From an uncultured Alphaproteobacteria bacterium (GTDB lineage: Bacteria; Pseudomonadota; Alphaproteobacteria; HIMB59): DNA of 64,000 nt. The translations under genes and the position numbers were made by a program. Location of the stretch: the NCBI GenBank assembly GCA_902613845.1, contig CACMIW010000001.1:124001-188000 (forward strand), written 5' to 3'. Positions 1 through 9,458 of this stretch are shown piece by piece (position 1 is the first letter of the stretch; each line of letters opens with the position of its first letter). Under the pieces are notes generated by a model that had not been told where the DNA came from, did no database searches, and saw nothing but the letters and a program-made list of their open reading frames with translations.

Positions 1-2128
1 TTGACGGTTTAACACCCCAAAGATCAAATTGGAATTTCCCTTCAGATAGAGGGGAACCTTTAAAAGTAGAGTAAGGCCCCTTATCAGTAGCAAGTTCCAT
101 TGATGCTTCTAAAGCCCCAAAATAAATTGTCTCAAAAATTTGTTTATTAATTATTTGTGCTTGAACAGAGTCATAAGGAATATTCATTTTAAAATAAACA
201 TCTGCTAAACCCTGTATACCGAGACCGATAGGACGGTGACGACTATTTGAGTTTTCAGTTTTATTAGTAGGATAGAAATTTATATCAATAACTTGATCTA
301 AATTCTTAGTCGCCAGTTTTGCAACTTGATATAAGTTTTGATAATCAAATTTACTTTCATCAGTTACAAATTTTGGTAATGCAATTGACGCAAGGTTACA
401 AACAGCAGTTTCATCTTTTTCAGAATACTCCACTATCTCTGCACAGAGATTAGAAGACTTAATAACACCAATATTTTTTTGGTTAGACTTATTATTAACA
501 GCATCTTTGTAAAGCATGTATGGCTGACCAGTTTCAATTTGGGCTTCGATTATTTTAGACATTAAAGCTCTTGCCTTTATTCTTTTTAAGTCAGGCATTT
601 CATTTTCATATTTTGTATAAAGATCAACAAACTCCTTGCCATATGTATCCGATAAACCAGGGCATTCGTGTTCACTCATTAGAGTCCAATCGGCATCTTC
701 TTCGACTCTTTCCATAAATAAATCAGGGATCCATAAGGCGTAGAATAAGTCTCTGGCTCTAAATTCTTCAGCTCCAGTATTTTTTCTAAGCTCTAAAAAA
801 GCCTCAATATCTGCATGCCACGGCTCCAAATAGACAGCAAAAGACCCCTTTCTTTTACCTCCACCCTGATCAACAGACCTTGCTGTTTCATTAAAAATTT
901 TAAGGAAAGGTATCAATCCATTAGACTTACCATTGGTTGACTTAATACGGCTACCGCCACCTCTAATGTTATGAGCATGAAGACCAATGCCACCAGCGGT
1001 TTTTGAAATTAAAGCGCAGTCTTTTACAGTATTAAAAATTCCTTCGATAGAGTCATCTTCCATTCCAATTAGAAAACAGGACGACAATTGTTGCATCTTC
1101 AAACCACTATTAAATAGAGTGGGGGTTGCGTGTGTGTAGAAACCCTGAGATAGGCTGTCATAAGTTTTTTTAACCTGATAAAAATCAAACTTATCTCCGG
1201 ACACACATAAAGCGACTCTCATCCATAAATCCTGAGGTCTTTCTGCTGTTTTATTGTTTGATTGTAAAAGATAAGCTCTGAACAAAGTAGTCAATGCAAA
1301 ATAATCAAAGTAATAATCACGATCGTAGTCAATAATTTTTTCAATCTCTTCAGCGTTAGCTTTTACTTTTTCATAATATTCATCACGCAATAAACCATCC
1401 TCATAGAGATTTTTTGTTGCAATAATAAAACCTGGTGTTTCTTTATGTAGAGCATTAGCTTTAATCCTCCCAGCTAGATATGAGTAATCGGGATGTTCTA
1501 CTGTCAGAGCAGCAGCTGTTTCTGCTAAGTAAGTGTCAATTTCATTTGTTGTGATACCATCGTAAAGACCTTGAATTGCCTTTTGTGCAATTGTAATAGG
1601 ATCTATTTCTAAACCGTTTGACAAAATAGAGATACGATTTGTAATTTTTTCTAAAGAGATATCCTCTTTGTTACCATCTCTTTTGGTAACAGCCATTGTG
1701 GATACTTTGGCACCAATTTGTTCATTTAGTTGAGCAGTCTTATAACGTTGGTTAGCTCTTTGTTCTCTGTAGAGTACATAGGCGCGAGCTACTTTATGAT
1801 GTTCACCCCTCATGAGGGCTAATTCCACTTGGTCTTGGATATCCTCGATATGAATCATATCACCGTTTGCAATACGTCTAGTTAGAGCCGCGGTGACTGT
1901 TTCAGTTAACACTGAAACATTTTTGTCAATTTGTTTGCTATCACGAAGATCAGTTTGTGCCAAAAATGCTTTTCTTATAGCATTTGCAATTTTGTCAGAT
2001 TTAAAAGGTGTTATCGATCCATCACGCCTTACAACACTGAGACTTAGCAGGTTTATTTCTTCGTTTTGCTTATTTATAACTGTATTTTTTGTTGAATTTT
2101 CAAGTGATTCTGCGTTATTTGTTTCCAT
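1..2128 (-). CDS. nrdA: Ribonucleoside-diphosphate reductase alpha subunit, class Ia (partial, 3' end outside window)
   Basis: Large subunit of the aerobic, NrdB-dependent reductase that makes deoxyribonucleotides. About 709 codons are present; the gene runs off the left edge. Two ATP-cone regions follow each other, at about residues 33-125 (VVRRDGSITPFKSDKI) and 145-235 (VTKRDGNKEDISLEKI). The catalytic barrel follows, with the first redox Cys in SSCFLIG, the glycyl loop TAGGIGLHAHNIRGGG, and the Asn/Cys/Glu set in SNLCAEIVEYS. From the second cone onward it reads much like eukaryotic RRM1 and its bacterial relatives rather than E. coli NrdA. The ATG at 2126-2128 is preceded by two NrdR boxes. 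NrdB is not in the window. The family call is very secure. Confidence 0.96.
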   Translation of the reverse strand, partial: METNNAESLENSTKNTVINKQNEEINLLSLSVVRRDGSITPFKSDKIANAIRKAFLAQTDLRDSKQIDKNVSVLTETVTAALTRRIANGDMIHIEDIQDQVELALMRGEHHKVARAYVLYREQRANQRYKTAQLNEQIGAKVSTMAVTKRDGNKEDISLEKITNRISILSNGLEIDPITIAQKAIQGLYDGITTNEIDTYLAETAAALTVEHPDYSYLAGRIKANALHKETPGFIIATKNLYEDGLLRDEYYEKVKANAEEIEKIIDYDRDYYFDYFALTTLFRAYLLQSNNKTAERPQDLWMRVALCVSGDKFDFYQVKKTYDSLSQGFYTHATPTLFNSGLKMQQLSSCFLIGMEDDSIEGIFNTVKDCALISKTAGGIGLHAHNIRGGGSRIKSTNGKSNGLIPFLKIFNETARSVDQGGGKRKGSFAVYLEPWHADIEAFLELRKNTGAEEFRARDLFYALWIPDLFMERVEEDADWTLMSEHECPGLSDTYGKEFVDLYTKYENEMPDLKRIKARALMSKIIEAQIETGQPYMLYKDAVNNKSNQKNIGVIKSSNLCAEIVEYSEKDETAVCNLASIALPKFVTDESKFDYQNLYQVAKLATKNLDQVIDINFYPTNKTENSNSRHRPIGLGIQGLADVYFKMNIPYDSVQAQIINKQIFETIYFGALEASMELATDKGPYSTFKGSPLSEGKFQFDLWGVKPS

Positions 2129-2498
2129 TCTTCCTACCAAGTTTAAGTGTACTTTTTTGAATAATCACTAGATGTAGTGTTTATTGCCTAGTGACTATAC
2201 AATCTATAGACAATCTTAGTCAATTTATTTTGTATTAAATTCTGAAAAGCCAATAAATTCAATTGGAAATTAAAGATTCAATTAACAAGTAATTTGAAAA
2301 TATTCACAGGTTTTTATCAAATTTTCTAAAACTACGAATATTTCTTAAAAAATATTATTTAGGTCCATTTTTAGTAGTCCTAATTCTGACCTGATTCGCA
2401 TTTTGCATATCAAAAACAATTCACATTTATGTTCAACTTTCATAAGGAATTCAGGATTTTTTAATAGACCTCCGTTTAAAATCCCTTACTTTCATGTG
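2129..2498. promoter_or_regulatory. Divergent intergenic region between nrdA and the adenosine kinase gene
   Basis: This 370-base, very AT-rich stretch separates nrdA (leftward) from the SAM-cycle operon (rightward). The part next to nrdA holds the NrdR boxes. In the remainder I see no tRNA, no clear riboswitch and no convincing open frame. An in-frame TTG at 2403 could extend the kinase by 32 residues, but that extension has no family resemblance. Promoters for both directions must lie here. Confidence 0.5.
2165..2212. promoter_or_regulatory. Two tandem NrdR boxes upstream of nrdA
   Basis: The 16-mer TCACTAGATGTAGTGT (2165-2180) matches 13 of 16 positions of the NrdR consensus acaCwAtATaTwGtgt. 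A weaker 16-mer, ATACAATCTATAGACA (2197-2212), keeps the C-8-G core and matches 11 of 16. Their centres are 32 bases apart, the three-helical-turn spacing known for paired NrdR boxes. They lie 37-84 bases upstream of the nrdA ATG, so NrdR repression of ribonucleotide reductase is expected. Confidence 0.75.
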
Positions 2499-3449
2499 GT
2501 GAAAAAAATTCTAGGGGTAGGAACTGCTTTGGTTGATGTCATATGCCAGGTAGAGGACAGTGTCATCAATAATTTGAAATTAACTAAAGGCTCTATGACA
2601 TTGATTGAGGAGTCTCAAATTAAGGAAATTAGGTCAAATTTCGATAATCCATTAATTACTTCGGGTGGATCAGTATGTAATACTATCCATGAATTAAACT
2701 TTGGCTCTCATGAGGCAAGTTTTTACGGCAAGGTCAATGATGATGAGTATGGAAATGCTTTTGTTCAAGATTTACAAAAAGAAAATATCTCGTTTAAAGG
2801 TGTCTCCAATAAAACAGATCTTCCAACTGGCTGCTGTAATATTTTAGTTTCACCCGATGGTGAAAGAACAATGGCTACACACATCGGAATAGGATCGCAA
2901 TTAAATCCAGATGAAGTCAATGAAGATATACTCAATTCAATTGATCATGTGTACATGGAGTCATATCTTTGGGATCATGAACTAACAAAAAAAACACTCA
3001 AAAAATTTTCAGATATTGCAAAATCAAAAAACATAGAAATATCTCTTTCATTGTCAGATCCCTTTTGTGTTGATCGACACAGAGATGAATTAAAAAATTT
3101 TATTACTGATAATGTAGATTTAGTTTTTTGTAATTTTGATGAAGCAAAGATGTTTACACAATCTGATTCAATGGCAGATGTGAGTTCTTTTTTTAAAAAT
3201 TTTGGAAAAAAAATTGTTATGACCTCTGGTGCAGAGGGTGCATATTATTTTTTTGAAGACGATGTAAAACATCAATCTGCTCAAAAAATAGAAAATGTTC
3301 TGGACACAACAGGTGCAGGAGATAATTTTGCTGCAGGATTTTTAGATTTTTACTTATCTGGAAAACCTGTCGATGAAGCGCTTAAAAATGGTAATAGAAA
3401 GGCTGAAGAAGTTATTCAGCAGCTGGGACCAAGGATAAAAAGAGCTTGA
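2499..3449 (+). CDS. PfkB-family adenosine kinase
   Basis: Likely phosphorylates adenosine to AMP with ATP. The 316-residue protein has the ribokinase-fold N-terminus (ILGVGTALVDVICQV), the substrate-side motif SGGSVCNTIHEL and the C-terminal PfkB signature DTTGAGDNFAAGF with the catalytic Asp. It sits directly before SAH hydrolase, which releases adenosine, so removing adenosine to pull that reaction forward fits well. I chose the GTG at 2499 because family members start just before this strand. A GTG at 2496 or a TTG at 2403 would add 1 or 32 unsupported residues. Another PfkB substrate such as a sugar or nucleoside cannot be excluded. Confidence 0.85.
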   Translation: MKKILGVGTALVDVICQVEDSVINNLKLTKGSMTLIEESQIKEIRSNFDNPLITSGGSVCNTIHELNFGSHEASFYGKVNDDEYGNAFVQDLQKENISFKGVSNKTDLPTGCCNILVSPDGERTMATHIGIGSQLNPDEVNEDILNSIDHVYMESYLWDHELTKKTLKKFSDIAKSKNIEISLSLSDPFCVDRHRDELKNFITDNVDLVFCNFDEAKMFTQSDSMADVSSFFKNFGKKIVMTSGAEGAYYFFEDDVKHQSAQKIENVLDTTGAGDNFAAGFLDFYLSGKPVDEALKNGNRKAEEVIQQLGPRIKRA

Positions 3450-3504
3450 TAATGAAGAATAAATCATATTTTATTTTAAATAGTCTATCTAAAAGGAGGG
3501 TTAA

Positions 3505-4785
3505 GTGGATTACAAAGTAAAAGATATTTCCCAACATGAATTCGGGAGACAAGAAATTGAAATAGCAGAAACTGAAATGCCAGGATTAATGGCTATTCGT
3601 GAACAATATGGAGATTCAAAACCGTTGGCTGGAGCCAATATTATGGGTTGCCTTCACATGACCATCCAAACTGCTGTTTTAATTGAAACACTTGTAGCAC
3701 TTGGTGCCAAATGTCGATGGAGTTCTTGTAACATTTACTCTACTCAAGATCATGCAGCTGCTGCGATTGCCCAAAGCGGTACACCTGTTTTTGCCTGGAA
3801 GGGTATGAATGAAGAGGAATTTTGGTGGTGTATTGATCAAACAATTGAGGCAGATGGGTGGGAGCCTAATATGATACTAGACGATGGTGGAGACCTAACA
3901 CTTCGAATGCACGAGAAGTACCCTGAGCTATTAAAAAATGTTAGAGGACTATCTGAAGAAACTACCACAGGCGTTCTTCGTTTAGAGCAAATGGCGTCTA
4001 AAGGAACTCTTCAAGTTCCTGCTATAAATGTGAATGACTCGGTAACAAAAAGTAAATTTGATAATTTATACGGTTGTAAGGAGAGTTTAGTAGACGGTAT
4101 TCGAAGAGGAACTGACGTAATGATGGCTGGTAAAGTTGCAGTTGTTGCTGGGTTTGGAGATGTTGGAAAAGGTAGCGCTGCTTCATTAAGAGGGGCCGGG
4201 GCTAGAGTTCAAGTAACAGAAGTTGATCCTATTTGTGCACTTCAAGCAGCAATGGAAGGCTATGAGGTTGTCACTATGGATGATGCATGTAAGTATGCTG
4301 ATATATTTGTAACTGCAACAGGCAACAAAGATATCATTACCCAAGACCATATGAGAGAAATGAAAGACCGAGCAATTGTCTGTAATATCGGACACTTTGA
4401 TAATGAAATTCAAATAGATGATTTGCAAAACTATAAATGGGAAGAGATAAAACCTCAAGTTGACCAAGTAACATTTCCGGATGGTAAGAAGCTAATAATT
4501 CTTTCAAAGGGAAGGTTAGTGAACCTAGGTAATGCCACTGGCCATCCTAGTTTTGTGATGAGTGCATCATTCTCAAATCAGGTTTTAGCTCAAATCGAAA
4601 TTTGGGAGAATTACAAAAACTATGAAAATAAAGTCTATGTCCTTCCTAAAAAACTAGATGAAATGGTTGCAATGTTTCATTTACAAAAAGTTGGTGCTAA
4701 ACTGACTGAAATGTCCAAGGAACAGAGTGATTATTTAGGAGTTGAGCAACAAGGTCCATTTAAGAAAGATACATATAGGTACTAA
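3505..4785 (+). CDS. ahcY: Adenosylhomocysteinase (S-adenosyl-L-homocysteine hydrolase)
   Basis: Reversibly hydrolyses S-adenosylhomocysteine to homocysteine and adenosine using bound NAD. It is 426 residues with the N-terminal substrate domain ([33 protein letters not shown]), the active-site stretch [10 protein letters not shown], the Rossmann motif [15 protein letters not shown] and the C-terminal lysine/tyrosine tail ending KDTYRY. The GTG start at 3505 has a strong Shine-Dalgarno (AAAAGGAGGG, 3491-3500). It lies between adenosine kinase and metK (one base between ahcY and metK), forming a SAM-recycling operon. Certain at family level. Confidence 0.97.
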   Translation: MDYKVKDISQHEFGRQEIEIAETEMPGLMAIREQYGDSKPLAGANIMGCLHMTIQTAVLIETLVALGAKCRWSSCNIYSTQDHAAAAIAQSGTPVFAWKGMNEEEFWWCIDQTIEADGWEPNMILDDGGDLTLRMHEKYPELLKNVRGLSEETTTGVLRLEQMASKGTLQVPAINVNDSVTKSKFDNLYGCKESLVDGIRRGTDVMMAGKVAVVAGFGDVGKGSAASLRGAGARVQVTEVDPICALQAAMEGYEVVTMDDACKYADIFVTATGNKDIITQDHMREMKDRAIVCNIGHFDNEIQIDDLQNYKWEEIKPQVDQVTFPDGKKLIILSKGRLVNLGNATGHPSFVMSASFSNQVLAQIEIWENYKNYENKVYVLPKKLDEMVAMFHLQKVGAKLTEMSKEQSDYLGVEQQGPFKKDTYRY

Positions 4786-4786
4786 A

Positions 4787-5959
4787 ATGAGAAAAAATTA
4801 TATTTTTACATCTGAGTCAGTGTCTGAGGGACACCCAGATAAAGTTTCTGATCGAATTTCTGATGCAGTTGTTGATCATTTTATCTCCAAAGACCCATTT
4901 GCTAGAGTCGCTTGTGAAACATTAACAACAACCAACAAAGTTGTTTTATCTGGTGAAGTAAGAGGACCAGTCCAAGAAGACAAAGATGAAATTATTTCAA
5001 AAGTAAGGGAGTGCATAAAAGACATCGGCTATGAGCAAGATGGTTTTCATTGGCAAACCGCAGATATCCAATATTTACTTCACGGACAATCCGCAGATAT
5101 TGCAATGGGTGTAGACTCATCATCTGACAAAGACGAGGGGGCGGGTGACCAAGGAATTATGTTTGGATACGCTTGTACGGAAACACCTGAACTGATGCCG
5201 GCACCAATTTTTTATTCTCATAAAATCTTAGAGATAATGGCTAAGGGAAGAAAAGATGGCAGCTTAAAAGGATTAGAGCCTGACTCAAAGAGCCAGGTAA
5301 CTCTTAAATACGTTGATGGTAAACCAAGTGCAGTTACATCTGTTGTTATATCAACACAACATGCTGATGGATTGTCTCCTGCTGATGTTAAAGAAATAGT
5401 AAACCCAGCATTAAAAGAGTCTATCCCTGAAGAGTTATTAAAAAATTTAGATGATAAAGAATACTACGTTAATCCAACAGGTAATTTTGTGATCGGAGGA
5501 CCAGATGGTGATACGGGATTAACAGGAAGAAAAATTATTGTCGACACCTATGGTGGTGCAGCGCCTCACGGTGGAGGGGCTTTCTCTGGAAAAGATCCTA
5601 CAAAAGTCGATCGCTCTGCTGCTTATGCTTCACGATACTTAGCAAAAAATATTGTTGCTGCTGGTTTATGTGATCAGTGTACTATCCAGTTGTCTTATGC
5701 AATCGGTGTAGCCAAACCATTGTCAATTTATGTGAATACTCAAGGCACTAATAAAATAGATGAAGCAAAAATTGAGTCTGCGATACCTGACATTATGAAT
5801 CTTTCTCCAAGAGGAATCAGAGAGAAATTACAGTTAAATAAGCCAATTTACGAACAAACGGCAGCTTACGGTCATTTTGGTAGAACACATGACAGCTCTT
5901 CAGGGGCTTTTTCATGGGAAGCTCTAGATTTAGTGTCCGATTTCAAATCGCTAGCTTAA
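4787..5959 (+). CDS. metK: S-adenosylmethionine synthetase
   Basis: Makes S-adenosylmethionine from methionine and ATP. The protein is 390 residues from the ATG at 4787, one base after the ahcY stop. It carries [13 protein letters not shown] at the N-terminus (ATP-binding His), the hexapeptide-like [12 protein letters not shown], the P-loop-like [17 protein letters not shown] and [16 protein letters not shown] longer frame back to 4742 overlaps ahcY and adds residues absent from MetK, so I rejected it. Its stop touches the TTG start of tsaE, so the operon probably continues rightward. Confidence 0.97.
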   Translation: MRKNYIFTSESVSEGHPDKVSDRISDAVVDHFISKDPFARVACETLTTTNKVVLSGEVRGPVQEDKDEIISKVRECIKDIGYEQDGFHWQTADIQYLLHGQSADIAMGVDSSSDKDEGAGDQGIMFGYACTETPELMPAPIFYSHKILEIMAKGRKDGSLKGLEPDSKSQVTLKYVDGKPSAVTSVVISTQHADGLSPADVKEIVNPALKESIPEELLKNLDDKEYYVNPTGNFVIGGPDGDTGLTGRKIIVDTYGGAAPHGGGAFSGKDPTKVDRSAAYASRYLAKNIVAAGLCDQCTIQLSYAIGVAKPLSIYVNTQGTNKIDEAKIESAIPDIMNLSPRGIREKLQLNKPIYEQTAAYGHFGRTHDSSSGAFSWEALDLVSDFKSLA

Positions 5960-6409
5960 TTGAGTTTGAGATTTGTTGTCTCAAATGAAATTGAGTTAAA
6001 ACCTTTAGCTAGAAATATATCTAGGTCTATTTCTAAAAACCAGATTATTTTTTTTGAGGGAGAGGCCGGTTCTGGTAAGACAACTTTAATTAGATATATC
6101 TTAAGTGAAATTAGTAAGTCAGAAAAAAAAACTTTTTCCTTCCAAGGGAGCCCCACGTATCAAAGAGAACATATTTACAATTTTAATAAGTTTAATATTA
6201 TTCACTTTGATTTTTATCAGGTTCTAAATAACAAACTAGATTTGGATGAGTATTTTAATGATAATTGTATTCTTATTGAGTGGCCATTAGAAAATCTTAT
6301 TAAAAGATATAATCATATGGCTTTATCTATTAATATTTCGGTTACTGGTGAGAAAAGAAATATAGAGATAAAATCAAGTAATAAAAAATGGCTTCACAAA
6401 ATAAAATAA
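5960..6409 (+). CDS. tsaE: tRNA threonylcarbamoyladenosine biosynthesis ATPase TsaE
   Basis: ATPase partner of TsaB/TsaD in forming t6A37 on ANN-decoding tRNAs. It is 149 residues, normal for the family. The Walker A GEAGSGKTTLIRY is near residue 35, followed by FSFQGSPTYQRE and a Walker-B-like IIHFDFYQV, with the C-terminal ILIEWPLE motif typical of TsaE. The TTG start directly follows the metK stop, with a second TTG two codons later. The end overlaps the following kinase gene by 22 bases. The tsaE-kinase-nucleotidyltransferase order is common in Alphaproteobacteria. Confidence 0.92.
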   Translation: MSLRFVVSNEIELKPLARNISRSISKNQIIFFEGEAGSGKTTLIRYILSEISKSEKKTFSFQGSPTYQREHIYNFNKFNIIHFDFYQVLNNKLDLDEYFNDNCILIEWPLENLIKRYNHMALSINISVTGEKRNIEIKSSNKKWLHKIK

Positions 6410-7356
6410 ATCTAATCAAAATAAAAAACCACCTTCAAAATAAAAATTTTAAAATAGGGGGCTTTTTAAATTTCAAGTCTGATGCATCAGAAAAAATTTT
6501 CAAATTATGTAAAACAGCAAATCAATCATTACTTGTCCTCTCTTTTTTAAATAAACCTAGCGATTATAAAAAATATATTAAAGCAACTGATATTTTAAAT
6601 TCTCAAGATGTTAATACACCAAAAATAATTGACCAAAGTAATTTATATAAGTTTGTAATCATGGATTATTTCCCTATTGCAAATGCATCAAAATATTTCA
6701 AAAAACCACAAATTAAAAAAATACTTCCATTGGCTGTGAGAGCTCTTACAAATCTTCAAAAACCCAAGAAAAAGTTTTCAGGCGTTCAAGTAAAATCACA
6801 AAATAATTTACTCAAGGATGCATTGAACGGTATTGAGACTTTTATTGACCATTATGATCACAAGATCCAAATTGGTTTTTATCTCAATAAACTTGTGAAA
6901 GTATCTCTGAAAAAAAGTACTGAAAAATATAGAAAATTTAAGCCAACTTTAACTCACGGTGATTTTTTTTTAGATAATTTAATTTATTACAATAAAAAAG
7001 TTTATGTTATTGATCATCAAGATACTCACTACAACCATCCATTATTAGATATTTCTTCATTGATTTTTGATGCTAGGAGATCTTATTCTACCAAAGTCGA
7101 AGATAAATTATTGAAGCTTTATGCAAGAAGAATGAAACTTAATCTCAAGCAGCTTAGGTCAGACATTCATATGATTAGTCTTTTACGTAATCTGAGAATT
7201 CTTGGTAATTGGGTGCAATTATATAATGCTGGAAAACCAAAATATCTTAAAGTCTTTAGAAAAAATACATGGGCCCAAATATTTAAACATGTCGAATATT
7301 TAAGACTTTGGGATTTAAGAGAAATATTTATGGAGATATATAACAAAACAAGTTAA
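6388..7356 (+). CDS. Aminoglycoside phosphotransferase-family sugar kinase, AmgK-like
   Basis: Belongs to the APH fold. The Brenner-type motif THGDFFLDNLIYY (catalytic Asp and metal-binding Asn) and the following VIDHQDTHYNHPLLDISSL are intact. Neighbouring tsaE and a MurU-like nucleotidyltransferase match the genes for the AmgK/MurU cell-wall recycling route, in which AmgK phosphorylates N-acetylmuramic acid at the anomeric position. That substrate is inferred from order and family, not from specific residues. It has 322 residues, is rich in Lys/Asn, and abuts the next gene (stop at 7356, ATG at 7357). Confidence 0.8.
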   Translation: MASQNKINLIKIKNHLQNKNFKIGGFLNFKSDASEKIFKLCKTANQSLLVLSFLNKPSDYKKYIKATDILNSQDVNTPKIIDQSNLYKFVIMDYFPIANASKYFKKPQIKKILPLAVRALTNLQKPKKKFSGVQVKSQNNLLKDALNGIETFIDHYDHKIQIGFYLNKLVKVSLKKSTEKYRKFKPTLTHGDFFLDNLIYYNKKVYVIDHQDTHYNHPLLDISSLIFDARRSYSTKVEDKLLKLYARRMKLNLKQLRSDIHMISLLRNLRILGNWVQLYNAGKPKYLKVFRKNTWAQIFKHVEYLRLWDLREIFMEIYNKTS

Positions 7357-7998
7357 ATGGACGCTCTAATATTAGCTGCAGGTTATGGAATGCGAATGGA
7401 TAACTTAACCAAAGATATCCCTAAACCCTTATTAAAAATAAAAAATAAAACACTTATTAGCTATGCAATCGATCTCATTAAAAACATGTCATTTGATAAA
7501 ATTTATATCAATACCCACTATAAACATAATATGTTAGAAAGATTTATCTCTGAAAATTACCCTGATATTACAATTTCTTATGAAGAAACTATCTTAGGAA
7601 CAGGAGGTGGTATAAAAAACATACAAACAAACGATACAGTAATTCTAAATACAGATAATTTATGGGACCAGTCCTTTGAAAATGAATTAGAAAAATCAAT
7701 TAAATTTTTTGATGAAAATAAAAGTTTTGATAGTGTCCTTCTTATAAATTCTAAAAATAATAATTTTGATCTTGAAGTAAATAATGAAGGGCTTATTAAC
7801 TTTCCATCAAAACTATGCAATACTTCATTTCAAGGTTGTCATATTATTAGAAAAAACTCTTTACATCCTTACCCTGAAATTTTTAACATTCAAGACTTTT
7901 GGAAAGATTGTTCGTTAAATGAAAAAATCTATGGATATGAGACTACTAAAATCAATGCTCATGTTGGGACTAAAGATGAGTATTTGAAATACAAATAA
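7357..7998 (+). CDS. Sugar-phosphate nucleotidyltransferase, MurU-like
   Basis: Predicted to join a nucleoside triphosphate to a sugar-1-phosphate. The N-terminal signature LILAAGYGMRMDNLTKDIPKPLL carries the glycine-rich loop, Arg and Lys of nucleotidyltransferases. The GTGGGIKN stretch and NTDNLW (metal-binding Asp) follow. It has 213 residues, close to MurU (about 220). With the preceding kinase it would convert MurNAc to UDP-MurNAc. A mannose-1-phosphate guanylyltransferase role is the main alternative. Confidence 0.8.
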   Translation: MDALILAAGYGMRMDNLTKDIPKPLLKIKNKTLISYAIDLIKNMSFDKIYINTHYKHNMLERFISENYPDITISYEETILGTGGGIKNIQTNDTVILNTDNLWDQSFENELEKSIKFFDENKSFDSVLLINSKNNNFDLEVNNEGLINFPSKLCNTSFQGCHIIRKNSLHPYPEIFNIQDFWKDCSLNEKIYGYETTKINAHVGTKDEYLKYK

Positions 7999-8017
7999 TA
8001 ATAACCATATTAAGTAT

Positions 8018-8344
8018 ATGACAGTTGAACAAATAAATGACGATGAATTTAATCAAAAAGTTCTTGAAGGATCAAAAGATAAGCCTGTTTTGGTAGATTT
8101 TTGGGCTGAGTGGTGTGGTCCATGTAAGGCTATTGCTCCTATTTTGGATAATTTAGCCTCTGAAATGGGCGATAAGATATCTATAAAAAAAATTAATATA
8201 GATGAAAATCCTCAAGCACCAGCAAACTTTAGTATTAGGAGCATACCCACAATGATACTCTTTAAAGATGGATCAATGGCTGATGCAAAGATTGGCTTAG
8301 GCTCAGAAGCGGACTTAAGAAGTTGGATTAAGAGTAAACTTTAG
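8018..8344 (+). CDS. trxA: Thioredoxin
   Basis: Cytoplasmic thiol-disulfide reductant of 108 residues. The active site FWAEWCGPCKAIAP is at about residues 28-41, with the cis-Pro loop SIRSIPTMILFKDG. It starts at ATG 8018, 20 bases after the nucleotidyltransferase, and its stop overlaps the convergent alcohol dehydrogenase stop (8341-8344). In many Alphaproteobacteria addB and addA lie between the nucleotidyltransferase and trxA; here they are absent. Confidence 0.96.
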   Translation: MTVEQINDDEFNQKVLEGSKDKPVLVDFWAEWCGPCKAIAPILDNLASEMGDKISIKKINIDENPQAPANFSIRSIPTMILFKDGSMADAKIGLGSEADLRSWIKSKL

Positions 8345-9453
8345 AAGAAATTCATCTCAGAACACGCTTTATCAAATGAGATTTTATTTCCAATAAAATT
8401 TTTTCCCCTTTCACCTTGAAAAGCATCCTCAACATATTTATCCCATTCAATTTTTGGTATTCCAATTTCATTTAAATTTAATGGTGCTTCAAGAATTCTC
8501 AATGTCTCAGATAGTCTTTTTGAACTCTCAATGAGATCGACATTATAAATTTTTTCTAGGGATTTTTCTGTTTTTTCATCTTGGCCAATCAGACTCCTCA
8601 TTATTGTTGGCAAAGTAAAAGAACAAGCTATTCCATGTGGAACATTAAAATTAATTGTTATCGGGTATGAAATATTATGTGCTATTGCAGTTTTAGTATT
8701 TGAAAAAGCTAGACCTGCATGAACACAAGCTTTAGCCATTAAAGTTCTCAACTCTATGTTTTTTAAATCATTTACAAGTTTTGGAAGTGTTTCGATCACG
8801 GTTTGAGCACCTGCAATTCCATGAAATGTTGAAATCGGATTTGAGTTTACATTCCAAATGCTTTCTAAGGAGTGGGATAATGCATCAAGACCAGTAGAAA
8901 TAGTCAGATTTTTTGGCTTGTTGATCATTAACTTAGGGTCAATAACTGATATTTCAGGATATAAAGATTTATCTGCTAATGAAAATTTACTTTTATATTC
9001 TTTATCCCAGACTGTAGCCCAACACGTAAGTTCACTCGATGTGCCCGAAGTAGTAGGTATAGCTATAATTTTTTTTGGATCTTGAACGTAAGCTGATTTT
9101 TTATTTCTTACAAAATCATTTAAATATTTATTTTCACCTTTAAAAGCTGCAAGTAATTTGGCCGTATCCATGACAGAGCCGCCTCCAAGAGCAACAACTG
9201 TATCAATTTGACTTTCTATTTTTGAAAATTTTTCCCCTGCAGAAATTAAATCTTGATAGTCTGGATTTGGTTGAACATCATCAAAGATTTCTAGAGGCCT
9301 ATTTGATAAATTGTTAAAAAACTCTCTATACGTATCAAAGTTATCATCAGGATGGGTAACAAGAATGTACTTTCGATTACTTATTATATGTTCAATTTCA
9401 TTAAATTTTTCCGAACCAAAAATAACATTTACCGGATTATAATATTCCCACAT
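8341..9453 (-). CDS. Iron-containing (group III) alcohol dehydrogenase
   Basis: NAD(P)-dependent Fe-ADH family protein of 370 residues. It has the nucleotide-binding GGGSVMDTAKLLA, IPTTSGTSSELT, and metal ligands in GLDALSHSLES (Asp, His), AIAHNISYP and NVPHGIACS. It is the last gene of the leftward phnA-phnY-binding protein-MetE-like series, 5 bases after the MetE-like gene. The phosphonoacetaldehyde reductase PhpC belongs to this same family, so oxidation of 2-hydroxyethylphosphonate to phosphonoacetaldehyde, the substrate of PhnY, is an attractive inference. Family assignment is secure; substrate is unproven. Confidence 0.85.
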   Translation of the reverse strand: MWEYYNPVNVIFGSEKFNEIEHIISNRKYILVTHPDDNFDTYREFFNNLSNRPLEIFDDVQPNPDYQDLISAGEKFSKIESQIDTVVALGGGSVMDTAKLLAAFKGENKYLNDFVRNKKSAYVQDPKKIIAIPTTSGTSSELTCWATVWDKEYKSKFSLADKSLYPEISVIDPKLMINKPKNLTISTGLDALSHSLESIWNVNSNPISTFHGIAGAQTVIETLPKLVNDLKNIELRTLMAKACVHAGLAFSNTKTAIAHNISYPITINFNVPHGIACSFTLPTIMRSLIGQDEKTEKSLEKIYNVDLIESSKRLSETLRILEAPLNLNEIGIPKIEWDKYVEDAFQGERGKNFIGNKISFDKACSEMNFF

Positions 9454-9458
9454 AAGAT

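Noticed and set aside
1893-2171. Plus-strand frame of 92 codons opposite the start of nrdA
   Set aside because: It lies antisense to the clearly coding nrdA N-terminus and through the NrdR box; no family resemblance.
2213-2498. SAM or SAH riboswitch before the SAM-cycle operon
   Set aside because: No stem-loop set or conserved core of the SAM-I, SAM-II, SAM-V or SAH classes could be drawn; a covariance-model search would be decisive.
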